Below, piece by piece: positions 21,636 through 33,298 of a DNA stretch of 64,000 nucleotides. Origin of the DNA: Antilocapra americana. Taxonomy: Eukaryota; Chordata; Mammalia; Artiodactyla; Antilocapridae. The notes under the pieces were generated by a model. The model was not told the DNA's origin. It searched no databases and saw only the letters and a list, made by a program, of their open reading frames with translations. Positions within the stretch are counted from its first letter, which is position 1; each line of letters opens with the position of its first letter. The position numbers were made by a program, and so were the translations under genes. The stretch lies in the NCBI GenBank assembly GCA_007570785.1, contig ML664157.1, positions 6,593,993-6,657,992 of the forward strand, in the 5' to 3' direction.

Positions 21636-22766
21636 CAGTACCATTTAACTTTTGCCTGTGAGAAATCTAAAGTGAGATGGATCAGGCTTCCAAGCCTAAA
21701 TCTATCATTTCAGCTATATACAAATAGTGTTAAAATAAAAACAATTCCACAAACATGCATTAGTAATGCTTGTCCACAGCCATAAAACATATTTACATAA
21801 AATCACTTAAGATAGTAATGAGTTAAAATAAAAATTACTTAAGTCGATGGTTCCCTTTGTGCTAGGAAAGAATGTGCTATCTAGGAAAACATCAGCCAAT
21901 GACACAAACTTCCTTTAGTGATTACATATTAAGTAGAAATGAAAGATGAGTTTTAAAAAAAAGACAAGGAGAGGGGAGAATATAATTCAGGCTTTGCAAC
22001 TTATATGTCTACAGGACCAGGGCATATAATGTAAATAAGTAACTTGCAAAGTCTGGTGGAGTGTGAGGCAGAGAGAACTGCCCCCACCGTCACCCCTAAC
22101 CCCAGGGATTTTACTTCTCTTGCTATACCAGGGGCCATCTGCTCAGCCAATCTGCCCCCACCAGCACGCTGCTTCGGCAACCTCTCTGGGGCAGCCACCT
22201 GGCCTCTTTCAAGGAAGTCTGAGCACCACTGTACTAAAATGCTTCTACATTTTCCTTCAGTTCCAGCACCCTTTGATGCTAGAAGTATCAATTCATTATT
22301 TTTAGTGGGGAGAAAATTTTAATCTAAATAATATATCTTGGAGTTTTGATGCATAAGAATAAGTCTATAACTGGTGTAAGTATTTATGCAATGAGACTTT
22401 GCAGGTTATTATATGCAATTGTTTCCTATGTAAAGTACTGTTTAGTGTTTATTTACACATCAACTCATAGCCTTTAAGTTAGGTGGCTCCCATGGGCATA
22501 ACCTAAGTAGTAATATGTGTGCCTTATATATTTTGTATATAGTCAAGAAATTAGTCAAGGAACATAGTAGGTGCTCAATGAATGTTTAATGAATGAATGG
22601 TGCAGAAATTTCCATATATACAAATGATGAATGTAATTAAGCTTTTTCACAGTAAGAACAGTTACCCAACGCATTAATGACAAAAATAGTATAAATCCTT
22701 TGATTGTGACAATGCCTGACATTGTAGTACTCATTTCATTTTGTGCTTTTGATATAGTTTGTGGCT
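21636..22766. other. No recognised repeat; locally GC-richer 22050-22230
   Basis: The block 22050-22230 is GC-rich for this window and has several overlapping frames, but no splice pattern or known domain that I can see. Confidence 0.4.
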
Positions 22767-22775
22767 CATTATACA

Positions 22776-23049
22776 CTGGAGAAGGCAATGGCAACCCATT
22801 CCAGTACTCTCACCTGGAAAATCCCATGGACAGGAGAGCCTGGTGGGCTGCAGTCCATGGGGTCACTGGGAATCAGTCACGACTGAGCGACTTCACTTTC
22901 ACTTTTCACTTTCATGCACTGGAGAAGGAAATGGCAACCCACTCCAGTGTTCTTGCCTGGAGAATCTCAGGGACAGGGGAGCCTGGTGGGCTGCCGTCTA
23001 TGGGGTCACAGAGTCAGACACGACTGAGGTGACTTAGCAGCAGCAGCAG
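22776..23049 (+). mobile_element. Fused Bov-tA/ART2A-type SINE
   Basis: Two related units joined by 'ttcactttcacttttcactt', the second ending in '(agc)n'. A 9 bp duplication (cattataca) at 22767-22775 and 23050-23058 bounds the pair, so it inserted as one unit. Confidence 0.93.
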
Positions 23050-23058
23050 CATTATACA

Positions 23059-24289
23059 TTAGCTTCATTATTCCTTTTACAATAGGTTACTAGAGTTCCT
23101 ATTTGAAAGTGTTAAAAATAATATTTTTAAAAAACCTTCATGAGCTAGGTAAACATACTAATTAATTTTAAAAGGTGTCTCTTTAGTAGTTCACAACTAA
23201 CAAATATCACTAGGAATCAATGGTGTGTATGGGGCAGAGTTTTAGACAGCTCTAGAGTTTAGACAATTACTGCATCTTTTTAAAAATAAATATGCCCTAT
23301 GAATTGTACTAATCATAACTGTCACGGATAGCTTACAATTACTACATTTACTAGATGCTTTCTTCTAAAAGGAGGGAGAAAGGGGATAAAATAGATTATT
23401 CTATAAGTGTAAATTTAGAGAGGAAACTGAAAAGAAAAAAATAATTTCAGGTGGGTGGAAGTTAGAGGGAGGTCACAGGCAACTTTTAGTTTTCCAAGTT
23501 TGTGTCACATACATGCAAAGAAGAATTTGGGGTAAAAAAGAAATTAGAGATGTATGAGTAATAAAGTGGAACAAAACTAAGTCAGATTCTGTGTCTTCCT
23601 TGGACAATTCACAAGCAATATTACCATTAGTATTTATAATAACACCATCAGAAGAATGAGTGACTGATTTACTTTTAAACTCCATAATATTTTTACTGAT
23701 GGTTGGTGTTATATTAGATGCAAGTACATCTGGGATTTTATGTTTCATTTCAATACAATGAGAAGAATTCTAGGGCAACAGAGAAAGGCATAGATGTTTA
23801 GATTAAAAAGTACAAATAATAAATTAGCTAAAAATTCTTACTTTATTCATTCTTGAATGTCATCATATTTTTTAATAGTTTTGAAGCTGGTATTGATGAT
23901 ATGGTTTTCTACGTTTATGAAATTAGTTAGAATTTTTTTTAAAGTTCCAAAAATATTAGAACTGACAAAGATATTGAAAATAATTAGTCTCAACTCCACA
24001 GAACTAAACCTCAGTTTGAAGTTAACACCACTGGTTGATGATAGAAACCAGTGCAGAGGTCAGTACACCTAGCTTCCCCATCCACTGCTCTTTCTTCTCT
24101 ATCTGACACCTCAGCCACAATTATTACTCCAAGTGAGCTCATCAGAGTCTGCGATGACAGGACTCAATATACTCATGTGAATAATGAGATCATAGGTTGA
24201 ACACTAGGCAACATGTACATCTCTGTGCTTTATTTCTCTGTGTCACATGATCTTTCCAAGTCTGCATACTGAAATATGCCCTGTCTTAA
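23059..24289. other. No recognised feature
   Basis: AT-rich, apparently unique sequence. The 91-codon minus frame at 23473-23748 has no supporting signals. Confidence 0.45.
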
Positions 24290-25412
24290 ATTCACTGCTA
24301 AGCGGATCATTGAAAAAGCAAGAGCGTTCCAGAAAACCATCTATTTCTGCTTTATTGACTATGCCAAAGCCTTTGACTGTGTGAATCACAAAAAAATTGG
24401 GGAAAATTCTTCAAGAGATGGGAATACCAGACCATATGACCTGTCTCTTGAGAAACCCGTATGCAGGTCAGGAAGCAACAGATAGAACTGGACATGGAAC
24501 AACAGACTGGTTCCAAATAGGAAAAGGAGTGCGTCAAGGTTGTATCTTGTCACCCTGCTTATTTAACTTATATGCAGAGTACATCATGAGAAATGCTGGT
24601 CTGGAAGAAGCACAAGCTGGAATCAAGATAGCCAGGAAAAATATCAATAGCCTCAGACATGCAGACAACACCACCCTTATGGCAGAAAGTGAAGAGGAAC
24701 TAAAAAGCCTCTTGATGAAAGTGAAAGAGAAGAGTGAAAAAGTCGGCTTAAAGCTCAACATGGCATCTGGTCCCATCACTTCATGGGAAATTGATGAGGA
24801 AACAGTGTCAGATTTTATTTTCTGGGGCTCCAAAATCCCTGCAGATGGTGATTGCAGCCATTAAATTAAAAGACGCTTACTCCTTGGAAGGAAAGTTTTG
24901 TTCAACCTAGATAGCATATTGAAAAGCAGAGACATTACTTTGCCAACCAAGGTCCATCTAGTCAAGGCTATTGTTCCTCCAGTGGTCGTGTGTGGATGTG
25001 AGAGTTGGACGGTGAAGAAAACTGAGAATGGAAGAACTGATGGTTTTGAACTGTGGTGTTGGAGAAGACTCTTGAAAGCCCCTTGGACTGCAAGGAGATC
25101 TAACCAGTCCATCCTAAAGGAGATCAGTCCTGGGTGTTCATTGGAGAGACTGATGTTGAAACTGAAACTCCAATACTTTGGCCACCTCATGCGAAGAGCT
25201 GACTCATTGGAAAAGACCCTAATGCTGAGAAGGATTGGGGGCAGGAGGAGAAGGGGACAACAGAGGATGAGATGGCTGGATGGCATCGCCAACTCGATGG
25301 CCATGGGTTTGGGTGCACTCCGGGAGTTGGTGATGGACAGGGAGGCCTGGCGTGCTGCAATTCACGGGATCACAAAGAGTAGGACATGACTGAGTGACTA
25401 AACTGAACTGAG
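24290..25412 (+). mobile_element. BovB LINE 3' part with degraded active site
   Basis: Begins 'gcggatcattgaaaaagc' and ends 'gactaaactgaactgagct'. Fragments of the RT frame: 24276-24485, then 24397-24864 with 'DWFQIGKGVRQGC' and 'FNLYAEYIMRNAGL', then 24898-25389 for the C-terminal region. The catalytic Y-A-D-D is H-A-D-N here. At least two frameshifts. Non-functional. Confidence 0.95.
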
Positions 25413-25654
25413 CTGAAGCTCCCAGCTATCTGCCTCTTTCGAAAACATGCCCTACCATCTAACAAGAAATAAGCATCTCCCAGCAAGTTTGAACCAGGTG
25501 GAATGCTACATAAAGACAGAAGATACATCTATTACATAAAGATAGAAGTTAGATATAGTGATGTATTAGTGATACACATTCTAAAATAAATATGTTTTAA
25601 AATTTTTCTGTACTTCCTTTACTTTTCTAAAATCATGTTATATAAAATATTTTA

Positions 25655-25797
25655 TTTTTTATGTTTATTTTTTCCTTTACATTATCGTGTTGGTTTTGCA
25701 ATACATTGACATGAATCCGCCATGGGTATACATGTGTTCCCCTTCCAGAACCCCCCTCCCACCTCCCTCCCTATTCCATCCCTCTGGGTCATCCCAG
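25655..25797 (-). mobile_element. Ruminant L1 3' end, very short
   Basis: 'tttcctttacattatcgtgt', 'gccatgggtatacatgtg' and a C-rich block complementary to the L1 3' UTR. A perfect 12 bp duplication (taaaatatttta) at 25643-25654 and 25798-25809. Only 143 bases were copied. Confidence 0.92.
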
Positions 25798-25809
25798 TAA
25801 AATATTTTA

Positions 25810-26254
25810 GATAAAATAGTTTTCCATAACTAGTTCAAACTTACTGCTAATTTATGGTTATTCCAAAATATTTTATCAAAGTGGCTGAGTCACTAAAACA
25901 CTTAGAATATGGGTTATATCAGACATTATTTTATTTATCCAGTTAAAATATTTTGAGGAAAAACCATGTGGAAATAATCAACTTTTTTTTTCTGTAAACT
26001 CACCTGGTTGCTGGGGCCCAGTTAATAGCTCCTGCTTAGTTCATGGTTAGTGAACTACTAGTCATTTTTTCTTAATATTGTCAGGGCCCTGTGGCCTTCT
26101 TTTGTTGACTAAAGCCCATCTTTCCCACTTCTCAACACTATAGACCTTCTAAGTCCTGTGACCTCCATACCCAGCCTCTAGACTATCTATTCACCATGAT
26201 GGTATATTTCTACCTCAGCTCTTACCAGTTTCCTCATGACCAGGAAACTGGATA
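25810..26254. other. No recognised feature
   Basis: Apparently unique sequence. Confidence 0.45.
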
Positions 26255-26264
26255 TGATGCCATG

Positions 26265-26424
26265 TCCATAATAAAGGACAGATGAAGAGATATGAAAAAC
26301 AGATGAAGAGATATTATATATCTCTTATATATATGTTATATATGTATATACATATAAAATAAAAATAGATGAAGAGAAATTATGAATGTGAATTCATATC
26401 CATAATAAAAAACAAGTGAAGAGA
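26265..26424. repeat. Degenerate minisatellite-like cluster
   Basis: The word (c/t)agatgaagaga or a close variant occurs at 26279-26290, 26300-26311, 26366-26377 and 26413-26424. 'tccataataaa' occurs at 26265-26275 and 26399-26409. A TA-rich palindromic stretch (26310-26360) sits between the copies. Confidence 0.75.
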
Positions 26425-26510
26425 GAGTAAAATGGAGGAGGAGGAGAAGATTTACAGAGTAGTATATCACATGAGAAATTCTGAATATAAATGTAATACT
26501 AAAGAAGCAT

Positions 26511-26732
26511 GGACTTCCCAGGTGGCACTAATGGTAAAGAACACGCCTGCCAATGCAGGAGACATAAGAACCACAGGTTTGATCCCTGGGTCAGGCAGGT
26601 CTCTTGGAGGAGGGCATGGTAACCCACTCCAGTATTCTTGCCTGGGAAATCTCATGAACAGAGGAGCCTGGAAAGCTATAGTCCACAGTGCAGCAAGAGT
26701 CGGACATGACTGAAGTGACTTAGTATGCAGAC
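26511..26732 (+). mobile_element. Bov-tA SINE
   Basis: 'ggacttcccaggtggcacta' to 'gacatgactgaagtgactta'. A perfect 13 bp duplication (actaaagaagcat) at 26498-26510 and 26733-26745. Confidence 0.95.
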
Positions 26733-26993
26733 ACTAAAGAAGCATAGCATTATTCAGCATATATATGGAAGACTCTTCTGATAGAGTGACTAAAAATGAC
26801 AATAAATGGCAAATGATCCTTGGCTTTCCTTTACCTTTCTCTCTGCCATCACCCACACCCCACATATATCTCCTGTAAACATCTTTGACTGTGTGTTGTG
26901 TATATTTTTCTAGACTTTAGAATAAGTATTTTAATTTTGTTCATTGTTAATCTCACACTAAGAAAAAATATATCAATATTTAAAGTCAGTGTT

Positions 26994-27459
26994 CTCGTTA
27001 CCATCTTTCTAAATTCCATATATATGTGTTAGTATACTGTATTGTTGTTTTCCTTCTGGCTTACTTCACTCTGGATAATAGGCTCCAGTTCCTTCCACCT
27101 GAGTAGAACTGATTCAAATGAATTTTTTTTTAATGCTGAGTAATATTCCATTGTGTATATGTACCACAGCTTTCGCATGCGAGACAGCAAAAGGAACGCA
27201 GATGTATAGAACAGAGTCTGTGGAAGAGGGCAAGGGTGGAATGATATGGGAGAATGTCATTGAAACATGTTAATTATCATATGTGAGATCAATCACCAGC
27301 CCAGGGTTGATGCTCGGGGCTGGTGCACCGGGATGTCCCAGGGGGAGGGAATAGGGAGGGAGGAGGGAGGGGTGTTCTGGAGGGGGAGCATATGTAAACC
27401 CATGGTGGTTTCATGTCATTGTATGGCAAAACCAACACAATAAAAAAAAAAAAAGAAAG
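26994..27459 (+). mobile_element. Ruminant L1 with 5' inversion (twin priming)
   Basis: The left part (26994-27174) is L1 in antisense ('ctttctaaattccatatat' to 'gtaccacagcttt'). The right part (27175-27459) is L1 in sense, from 'gcatgcgagacagcaaaag' to the A-tail. On the L1 map the two pieces abut, with about three bases lost. A single 12 bp duplication (aaagtcagtgtt) at 26982-26993 and 27460-27471 encloses both, so this was one insertion event. Confidence 0.93.
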
Positions 27460-27639
27460 AAAGTCAGTGTTAACTATTTATACCTGTCTGTTGTGAGTTC
27501 TCAAGGAGAGGCCAGTGGATGCTTCAGTTATTATCTCAGTGACAACCCTACTAACTCCATCTTCTTGTTCCCTATCTCTGTACCTGTCTCCATCCTCAAA
27601 CAGCAGTTTCCAGCAACTTGCTTGTGTTATGTATTGAGA

Positions 27640-28806
27640 TAGTTTTCACTGTATCTTGTTTTTTTTGTTTTGTTTCGTTTTGCTTTGAAATTGTAAGCTT
27701 CATGAAACTGAAGAATTTTGTCTGCTATTTCTGTCCCCTCATTCTCTCCCTCCTTTCATTCTGGGTCTTCTCTAGATTGCTTTATCTTGTCTCTTAGATC
27801 ACTAAAGCTTTGTTTATATTTTTTAGTCTTTGACCTTTCTGTATTTCACTTTAGATAGATTTTCCCCCCATCTTTACTTTTACTGTTCTTTTCTTCTGAA
27901 ATGGATATACTGCTGTCAATTTTATCTAATAAATGCCTTATTCCAGATAGTTAAACTTTCATCTCTAGAAATTCCATTTTTTCTTTTTTATATCCTCTAC
28001 TGTATCCTCATTATGTTGTTTTCTTTTATGTCCTTTAGGATATGGAACATATTTATATTGACATCTTAAAGTCCTTGTCACCAATTTTATTCTCTCTTTT
28101 ATTTCTAAGATGCTTACCTTTAATTGATTTTTCTTTGAATTAATTGTCAAATTTTTCTCTTTTTTTCATAAAGCTAACAATTTTTATCAGTTATTGAAAT
28201 TATGAATGTTAGGTTACTGAGTGCAGGGTTTTGTTATATTCCTTTAAACTTTGTTAGACCAGGTGAACATTTTAGAACTTTGATCCTTCGAGATTCTTTT
28301 TAAAGTCATTTTAGGGAACGTCTAGAATAAATTTTCCCTACTCTGGTTAAAGGGAACTCAACTCCCTGCTCTGTGTGAGTTTTGGAAATTCTTCATCTTA
28401 CAACTCCAATATACTTATTCTTTTCCTGGAAAATGTTCCTAATCTGGACTCATGAGGCTTCATAATATTACTGTGTATTTAATACTCAACCAAAGACTCA
28501 TACAGCTCCCTAGTCAAATTGTTAAGAGTTCTTTTTCTGTGCGGTTTCTATATCTTGGATACTTTTGTCCTGGATATTCTAACTGCTGCAGCCTTCTCAA
28601 ATTGAGATATCAGTGATGAAACTCAATGAGATTTCTGGGCTCATTTTGGTTTCCCCATACCTGCACGGTAGCCCAGAAATCAGCTCCAAGCAAGAAGATC
28701 AATTCATTTGTTTCTTTTCTCAGGGACCATTAGCTACACTGCCTATGGTCCAGTTTCTGAAAATAAATGTGCTCTATATTTTGCCCAGATTTCTAGTTGT
28801 TAATGG
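27640..28806 (-). mobile_element. Old mammalian L1M segment, antisense
   Basis: T-rich sequence with words such as 'tctagaaattccattttt', 'tatcctctactgtatcct' and 'cttaaagtccttgtcacc', matching the antisense of old L1 3' regions. Strongly diverged, no usable frame, boundaries approximate. Confidence 0.6.
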
Positions 28807-28852
28807 ATGAAAGATAATACTTTCATAAAACATGAAAGATAATACTTTCATA
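28807..28852. repeat. Tandem copy of a near-palindromic 21-mer
   Basis: The 21-base word starting 'atgaaagataatac' and ending 'tttcata' occurs at 28807-28827 and again at 28832-28852. Each copy has complementary arms (tgaaag / ctttca). Confidence 0.9.
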
Positions 28853-29402
28853 TGAGGGGCTCTGTGACTCCCTCACTGCCAGAAGCAGAAATATCTTGCT
28901 TTTCAATCATGACTTCCTTTCAGGCTTGTGATTTTACTTAATTTGCTTTTTAACACACACGACTGTCTCTCACCACTGTGTTTATATATGTACAAAGTAA
29001 ACTATCTCTGCATAAGTGATTATTTTGTACTGTTTCTGTTCTCTCAAGAGAGTCTAAACTATTTTTTGATTTAGATTTTTGATTGAATACATGATACCTC
29101 TTTAGGAATGATGAATTTGTATTGTAGATAGAGAAACTGGTGGAGATGTATGAGAAGATAGAATTGGGTTCTGTTTGCTCTAAGTTCTAATTATCATTGG
29201 TGGTACCTGGAGTTGCAAGTTACCATAAGAATAAACTTCAAACATCATTGCATAGATTTTTTTTTATCAAAATTAATGAATTATAAATAACTGAGAGAAG
29301 AAAAGTTTTCTTCGTGGTTGACTTTTGTTTCCTATTCTAGATGTTATTTGCCCCTTAAGGTTTTCAGTGAAACTTGAGATTATGTGACAGAAAGTTCTTA
29401 TA
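28853..29402. other. No recognised feature
   Basis: AT-rich sequence without confident features. Confidence 0.45.
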
Positions 29403-29857
29403 TGCAAATTTTTTTAAATTTATTTTAATTTTCTTTACATTATCATGTTGGTTTTACCATACATTGACATGAATCTGCCATGGGTATACATATGTTCCCC
29501 CTCCAGAACCCCCCTCCCACCCCCTCCCAATTCCCTCTCTCTGGGTCATCCTGGTGCACTAGCCCTGAGCATCAAACCTGGGCTGGCGATTGATTTCACA
29601 TATGATGATTAACATGTTTCAATGCCGTTCTCCCATATCATCCCACCCTTGCCCTCTCCAATAGAGTCCAAAAGACTGTTCTATACATCTGCATTTCTTT
29701 TGCTGTCTCACATACAGGGTTCTCTTTACCATCTTTCTAAATTCCATATATATGCATTAGTATACTGTATTTTTGTTTTTCCTTCTGGCTTACTTCACTC
29801 TGGATAATAGGCTCCAGTTTCGTCCACCTGAGTAGAACTGATTCAAATGAGTTCTTT

Positions 29858-30570
29858 TTAATGGCTGAGTAATATTCCATTGTGTATATGTTCCATTGTG
29901 TATATGTACCACAGCTTTCTTATCCATTCGTCAGTTGATGGACATCTAGGTTGCTTCCATGTCCTGGCTATTGTAAACAATGCAGCGATGAACATTGGGG
30001 TACACGTGTCTCTTTCAATTCTGGTTTCCTCAGTGTGTATGCCCAGCAGTGGGATTGCTGGGTCATATGGCAGTTCTATTTTCAGTTTTTTAAGGACTCT
30101 CCACACTGTTTTCCATAGTGGCTGTACTAGTTTGCATTCCCACCAACAGTGTAAGAGGGTTCCCTTTTCTCCACATCCTCTCCAGCATTTATTGCTTGTA
30201 GACTTTTGGATGGCAGCCATTCTGACTGGTGTAAAGTGGTATCTCATTGTGGTTTTGATTTGCATTTCTCTGATAATGAGTGATGTTGAGCGCCTTTTCA
30301 TGTGTTTGTTAGCCATTTTTATGTCTTCTTTGGAGAAATCTCTGTTTAGTTCTTTGGCCCCTTTTTGATTGGGTCGTTTATTTTTCTGGAATGGAGCTGC
30401 AGGATTTGCTTGTATATTTTTGAAACTAATTGTTTGTCTGTTGCTTCGTTTGCTATTATTTTCTCCCATTCTGAAGGCTGCCTTTTCACCTTGCTTTTAG
30501 TTTCCTTTGTTGTGCAGAAGCTTTTAAGTTTAATTAGATCCCATTTGTTTATTTCTGCTTTTATTTCCAA
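29858..30570 (-). pseudogene. L1 ORF2 C-terminal fragment, frameshifted
   Basis: Two overlapping minus-strand frames together cover the ORF2p C-terminus. Residues in 30570-30346 include 'WDLIKLKSFCTTKET' and '[18 protein letters not shown]'. Those in 30469-29858 include '[18 protein letters not shown]', the cysteine-rich '[18 protein letters not shown]' and '[17 protein letters not shown]'. A frameshift near 30360-30370 separates them. A 16 bp tandem duplication at 29875-29906 shifts the frame after 'WYIYTME' and brings an early stop. The endonuclease and reverse-transcriptase domains are missing, so no enzyme can be made. Confidence 0.95.
29875..29906. repeat. 16 bp tandem duplication inside L1
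   Basis: 'ttccattgtgtatatg' occurs twice in direct succession (29875-29890, 29891-29906). The L1 at 27120-27174 has this word only once, so the second copy is specific to this locus. Confidence 0.95.
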
Positions 30571-30713
30571 TATTCTGGGAGGTGGGTCATAAAGGATCCT
30601 GCTTTGGTTTATGTTGGAGAGTTTTGCCTATGTTTTCCTATAGGAGTTTTATAGTTTCTGGTCTTATGTTTAGATCTTTGATCCATTTTGAGTTTATTTT
30701 TGTGCAAATTTTT

Positions 30714-32106
30714 AAAATTCTTTTTCAATGCAACTATGAAGTTAAGCAATTAATTTTCATTCCAAATCTGGAAAAGGAAGTAGCTGCAGATCAAGCTGAG
30801 TAGAAATTGTCATTTTTTTTAAAACTTAAAGGTTGAAAAATATAGAACTATTACCAAATTGTTCTTAATATTATCATCACAATGAAGCATTTGTGAACAT
30901 ATAAATTAATAACTTTGTTCTACTTAAATAAAAAACTCACAGTTTTTACGGGATACAAATGGTGCAAAGATTATATTGTATCAGTGTTTTTATATTGTTA
31001 TTCATACCTCTACTCTACAATTCACACTACAATACACTGAAAAAATGATTTTTAAATGTGTAATTAAGATGTACTATGAGCCCTAGAGGGAGAATAATAC
31101 TCAACTGATTCTTTTTTTTGTTATTTGCATAAATCTTATAGTTTAATAATAAGGACATTCATAGTTTAATAATAATGTTGGGTAGTATAAATCTTTTAAG
31201 CATAAAGAATCATATTTTTTAAATATTTATTTATGCATAAAAGTCATCCTAAGTAAAATTACTAATTTATTCAGATAAATAGCAAAGACCATCATTATGC
31301 AACATATTTAAGTACAATAGCCCTGTCATTTAAACTTCATAGACCTGTCATAAAAATAGCCCTGTCATAAAAAACTTTAAAACATTTTTTAAACTTCAAA
31401 TGTTCAGCAGCATAAACAATAGTACGTTTGCCTTAGATAATTTGGAAAATTGACTATAAAGAGTCAGAGTACTGCAAATTATTTAATTCACATGAAATCT
31501 ACAAATTGCAGAGCTGTAAAGCACTGTACACAGTTATTTCAAGTTATTGTCATCTCCCTTATAGTTACAGGACTTCTTTGTAACAATATCGTTTTCAGAT
31601 ATAACTATTGTAAGGAATGGTAGTTCACTAGTCACATTTCTGGTCTTTTGTAGTACAGTTGAAGACTGTATTGTTTTGTCGACCAAGCTAAAATAAAACA
31701 GATGCAAGTAAATCAGACAAAGATGTGAATTTGGCATATGAGGAGACGGAAGATAGAATTAATGTTTCTTGCTTGTTTAGTTAAGCAATGCTAAATATAT
31801 TTTGTTACAGGGAACAAGGGGAAATAAGATTTGCTAGTTCTGAAATTTGTAATAAATTAAGCATTTAAGAAAAGTAGAAGAAAAATGGGCAGAAATATGA
31901 TACCAAAATCTGGGAGACATACTAAACAATAGGAAGACTTACTGATCTCCAAGTTTTAAGAGCTAATGCTCACACTAATTTTAAAAACAGACTCATTACC
32001 TGGGAAGTTTATCACATAGCTGGGAGCACCTTCTTAGTTACCAGGATAGTCCATTCACTGAATCACTCATTCAACAAATATCTACTGAATGTGTGTGTTT
32101 GCATAT
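30714..32106. other. No recognised repeat; small local duplications
   Basis: AT-rich sequence. 'atagtttaataataa' occurs at about 31138 and 31171, and 'ccctgtcat' or a variant recurs within 31318-31375. No exon signals. Confidence 0.45.
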
Positions 32107-32113
32107 ACAACTG

Positions 32114-32332
32114 AAAATTATTGTTTAGTCACTAAGTCATGTCCAATTCTTTTGAGACCTTATAGGCTATAGTCCATCAGGCTCCTCCGTCCCTGGGACT
32201 TTCCAGGCAAAAATACTGGAGTGGGTTACCATTTCCTTCTCCTGGGATCTTCCCAAACCAAGGATTGAACCTGAGTCTCTTGCATCTCCTGCATTGTAGG
32301 CAGATTCTTTACCACTGAGTCACTGGGGAAGC
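32114..32332 (-). mobile_element. BovA2 SINE
   Basis: 'tgtttagtcactaagtcatg' to 'ctgagtcactggggaagc'. A short duplication (acaactg) at 32107-32113 and 32333-32339. Confidence 0.92.
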
Positions 32333-32464
32333 ACAACTGTAAATAATGTCTATTTATATATTTATGTATTAAGTGATGTGGGGGATGCAAATTATATTTG
32401 ATCAACATGTAGCCATTTTAATACTGACTGGTAGGTAAGAACAAGATGCAACAAAGCAGAATTC

Positions 32465-32478
32465 TTTTATATATCTGT

Positions 32479-32520
<42 letters not shown>

Positions 32521-32630
32521 TTGGCCAAGCTGCCCAAGCATATGAGATCTTAGTTCCCCAGCAAAGGATTGAACCTCACCCCCTCAAGTGGAAGCACAGA
32601 GTCTTAACCACTGGACCACAAGAAAGAACC
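32465..32630 (-). mobile_element. CHR-1-type SINE with TG microsatellite tail
   Basis: After a TA/TG-rich tail, 'tttggccaagctgcccaagc' to 'taaccactggaccacaagaa' follows the CHR pattern. An 8 bp duplication (cagaattc) at 32457-32464 and 32631-32638 shows that the microsatellite is part of the inserted element. Confidence 0.8.
32476..32518. repeat. (TG)n microsatellite
   Basis: About 43 bases of TG with one GA interruption, inside the tail of the CHR-1 element. Confidence 0.95.
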
Positions 32631-32950
32631 CAGAATTCATTTTTAACTTTCAGTAAATTTATTGTGTTTTGTAAGAAAAAAAATCACTTAAAAATGTACC
32701 AACATGACTAAGGTTTATGCAATTAATTTACCTATAAATTTGGATGTCATTAAGGGAGTCAAAGACAAAATAACCATTTGATGGTTCATGGTCTGTGATT
32801 TTCTTGCCTGACAAGAAAATCTAAATATTATTATGAGGACAGGCTGGAAATGTGCTCCGATTAGTTATCAGGAACTTACAAAGTTCAAACAAGAAGCAAA
32901 TACCATTTTTAGAATAAAAATGTTATTTCTTTTTTAAAACACATATTCTG

Positions 32951-33287
32951 AGGCTTCCTTGGTGGCTCAGTGGCAAAGAATCTGCCTGCCAGTTCAAGAG
33001 ACACTGGTTCAATCCCTGGTCCAAGAAGATCCCTCTTGCCACGGAGTAACTAAGCCTGCGTGTCACAACTATTGATCCTGTACTCTAGTGCTAGGAAGCT
33101 GCAACTACTGAAGCCCACACGCCTAAAGCCTGCACTCCACAAGAGAAGCTACTCTGTTGAGAAATCTGTGCACTGCAACGGAAGGGAAGACGCTGCATTT
33201 TCTGTGCGAAAAAACTCACATAGCAATGAAGACCCAGCACGGCCAAAAATAAACAAATAAATAAATCGGCACTACATTTTAAAAAAC
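32951..33287 (+). mobile_element. Full-length CHR-2-type SINE
   Basis: 'aggcttccttggtggctcag' through 'agctgcaactactgaagcc' to 'ggccaaaaataaacaaataa'. An 11 bp duplication (cacatattctg) at 32940-32950 and 33288-33298. The best complete CHR-2 copy in the window. Confidence 0.93.
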
Positions 33288-33298
33288 CACATATTCTG

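Larger units (their letters stand above)
29414..30702 (-). mobile_element. Ruminant L1, 1.3 kb 5'-truncated copy
   Basis: Contains the A-tail (as poly-T), the 3' UTR and the C-terminal part of ORF2, all antisense. An 11 bp duplication (tgcaaattttt) at 29403-29413 and 30703-30713. The longest young L1 in the window. Confidence 0.95.

Noticed and set aside
22001..22322. Cluster of overlapping frames in a GC-richer patch
   Set aside because: Open frames on both strands reflect base composition. No start context, splice sites or domain supports any of them.
29880..30368. 162-codon plus-strand frame
   Set aside because: Antisense of the L1 ORF2 remnant at 29858-30570.
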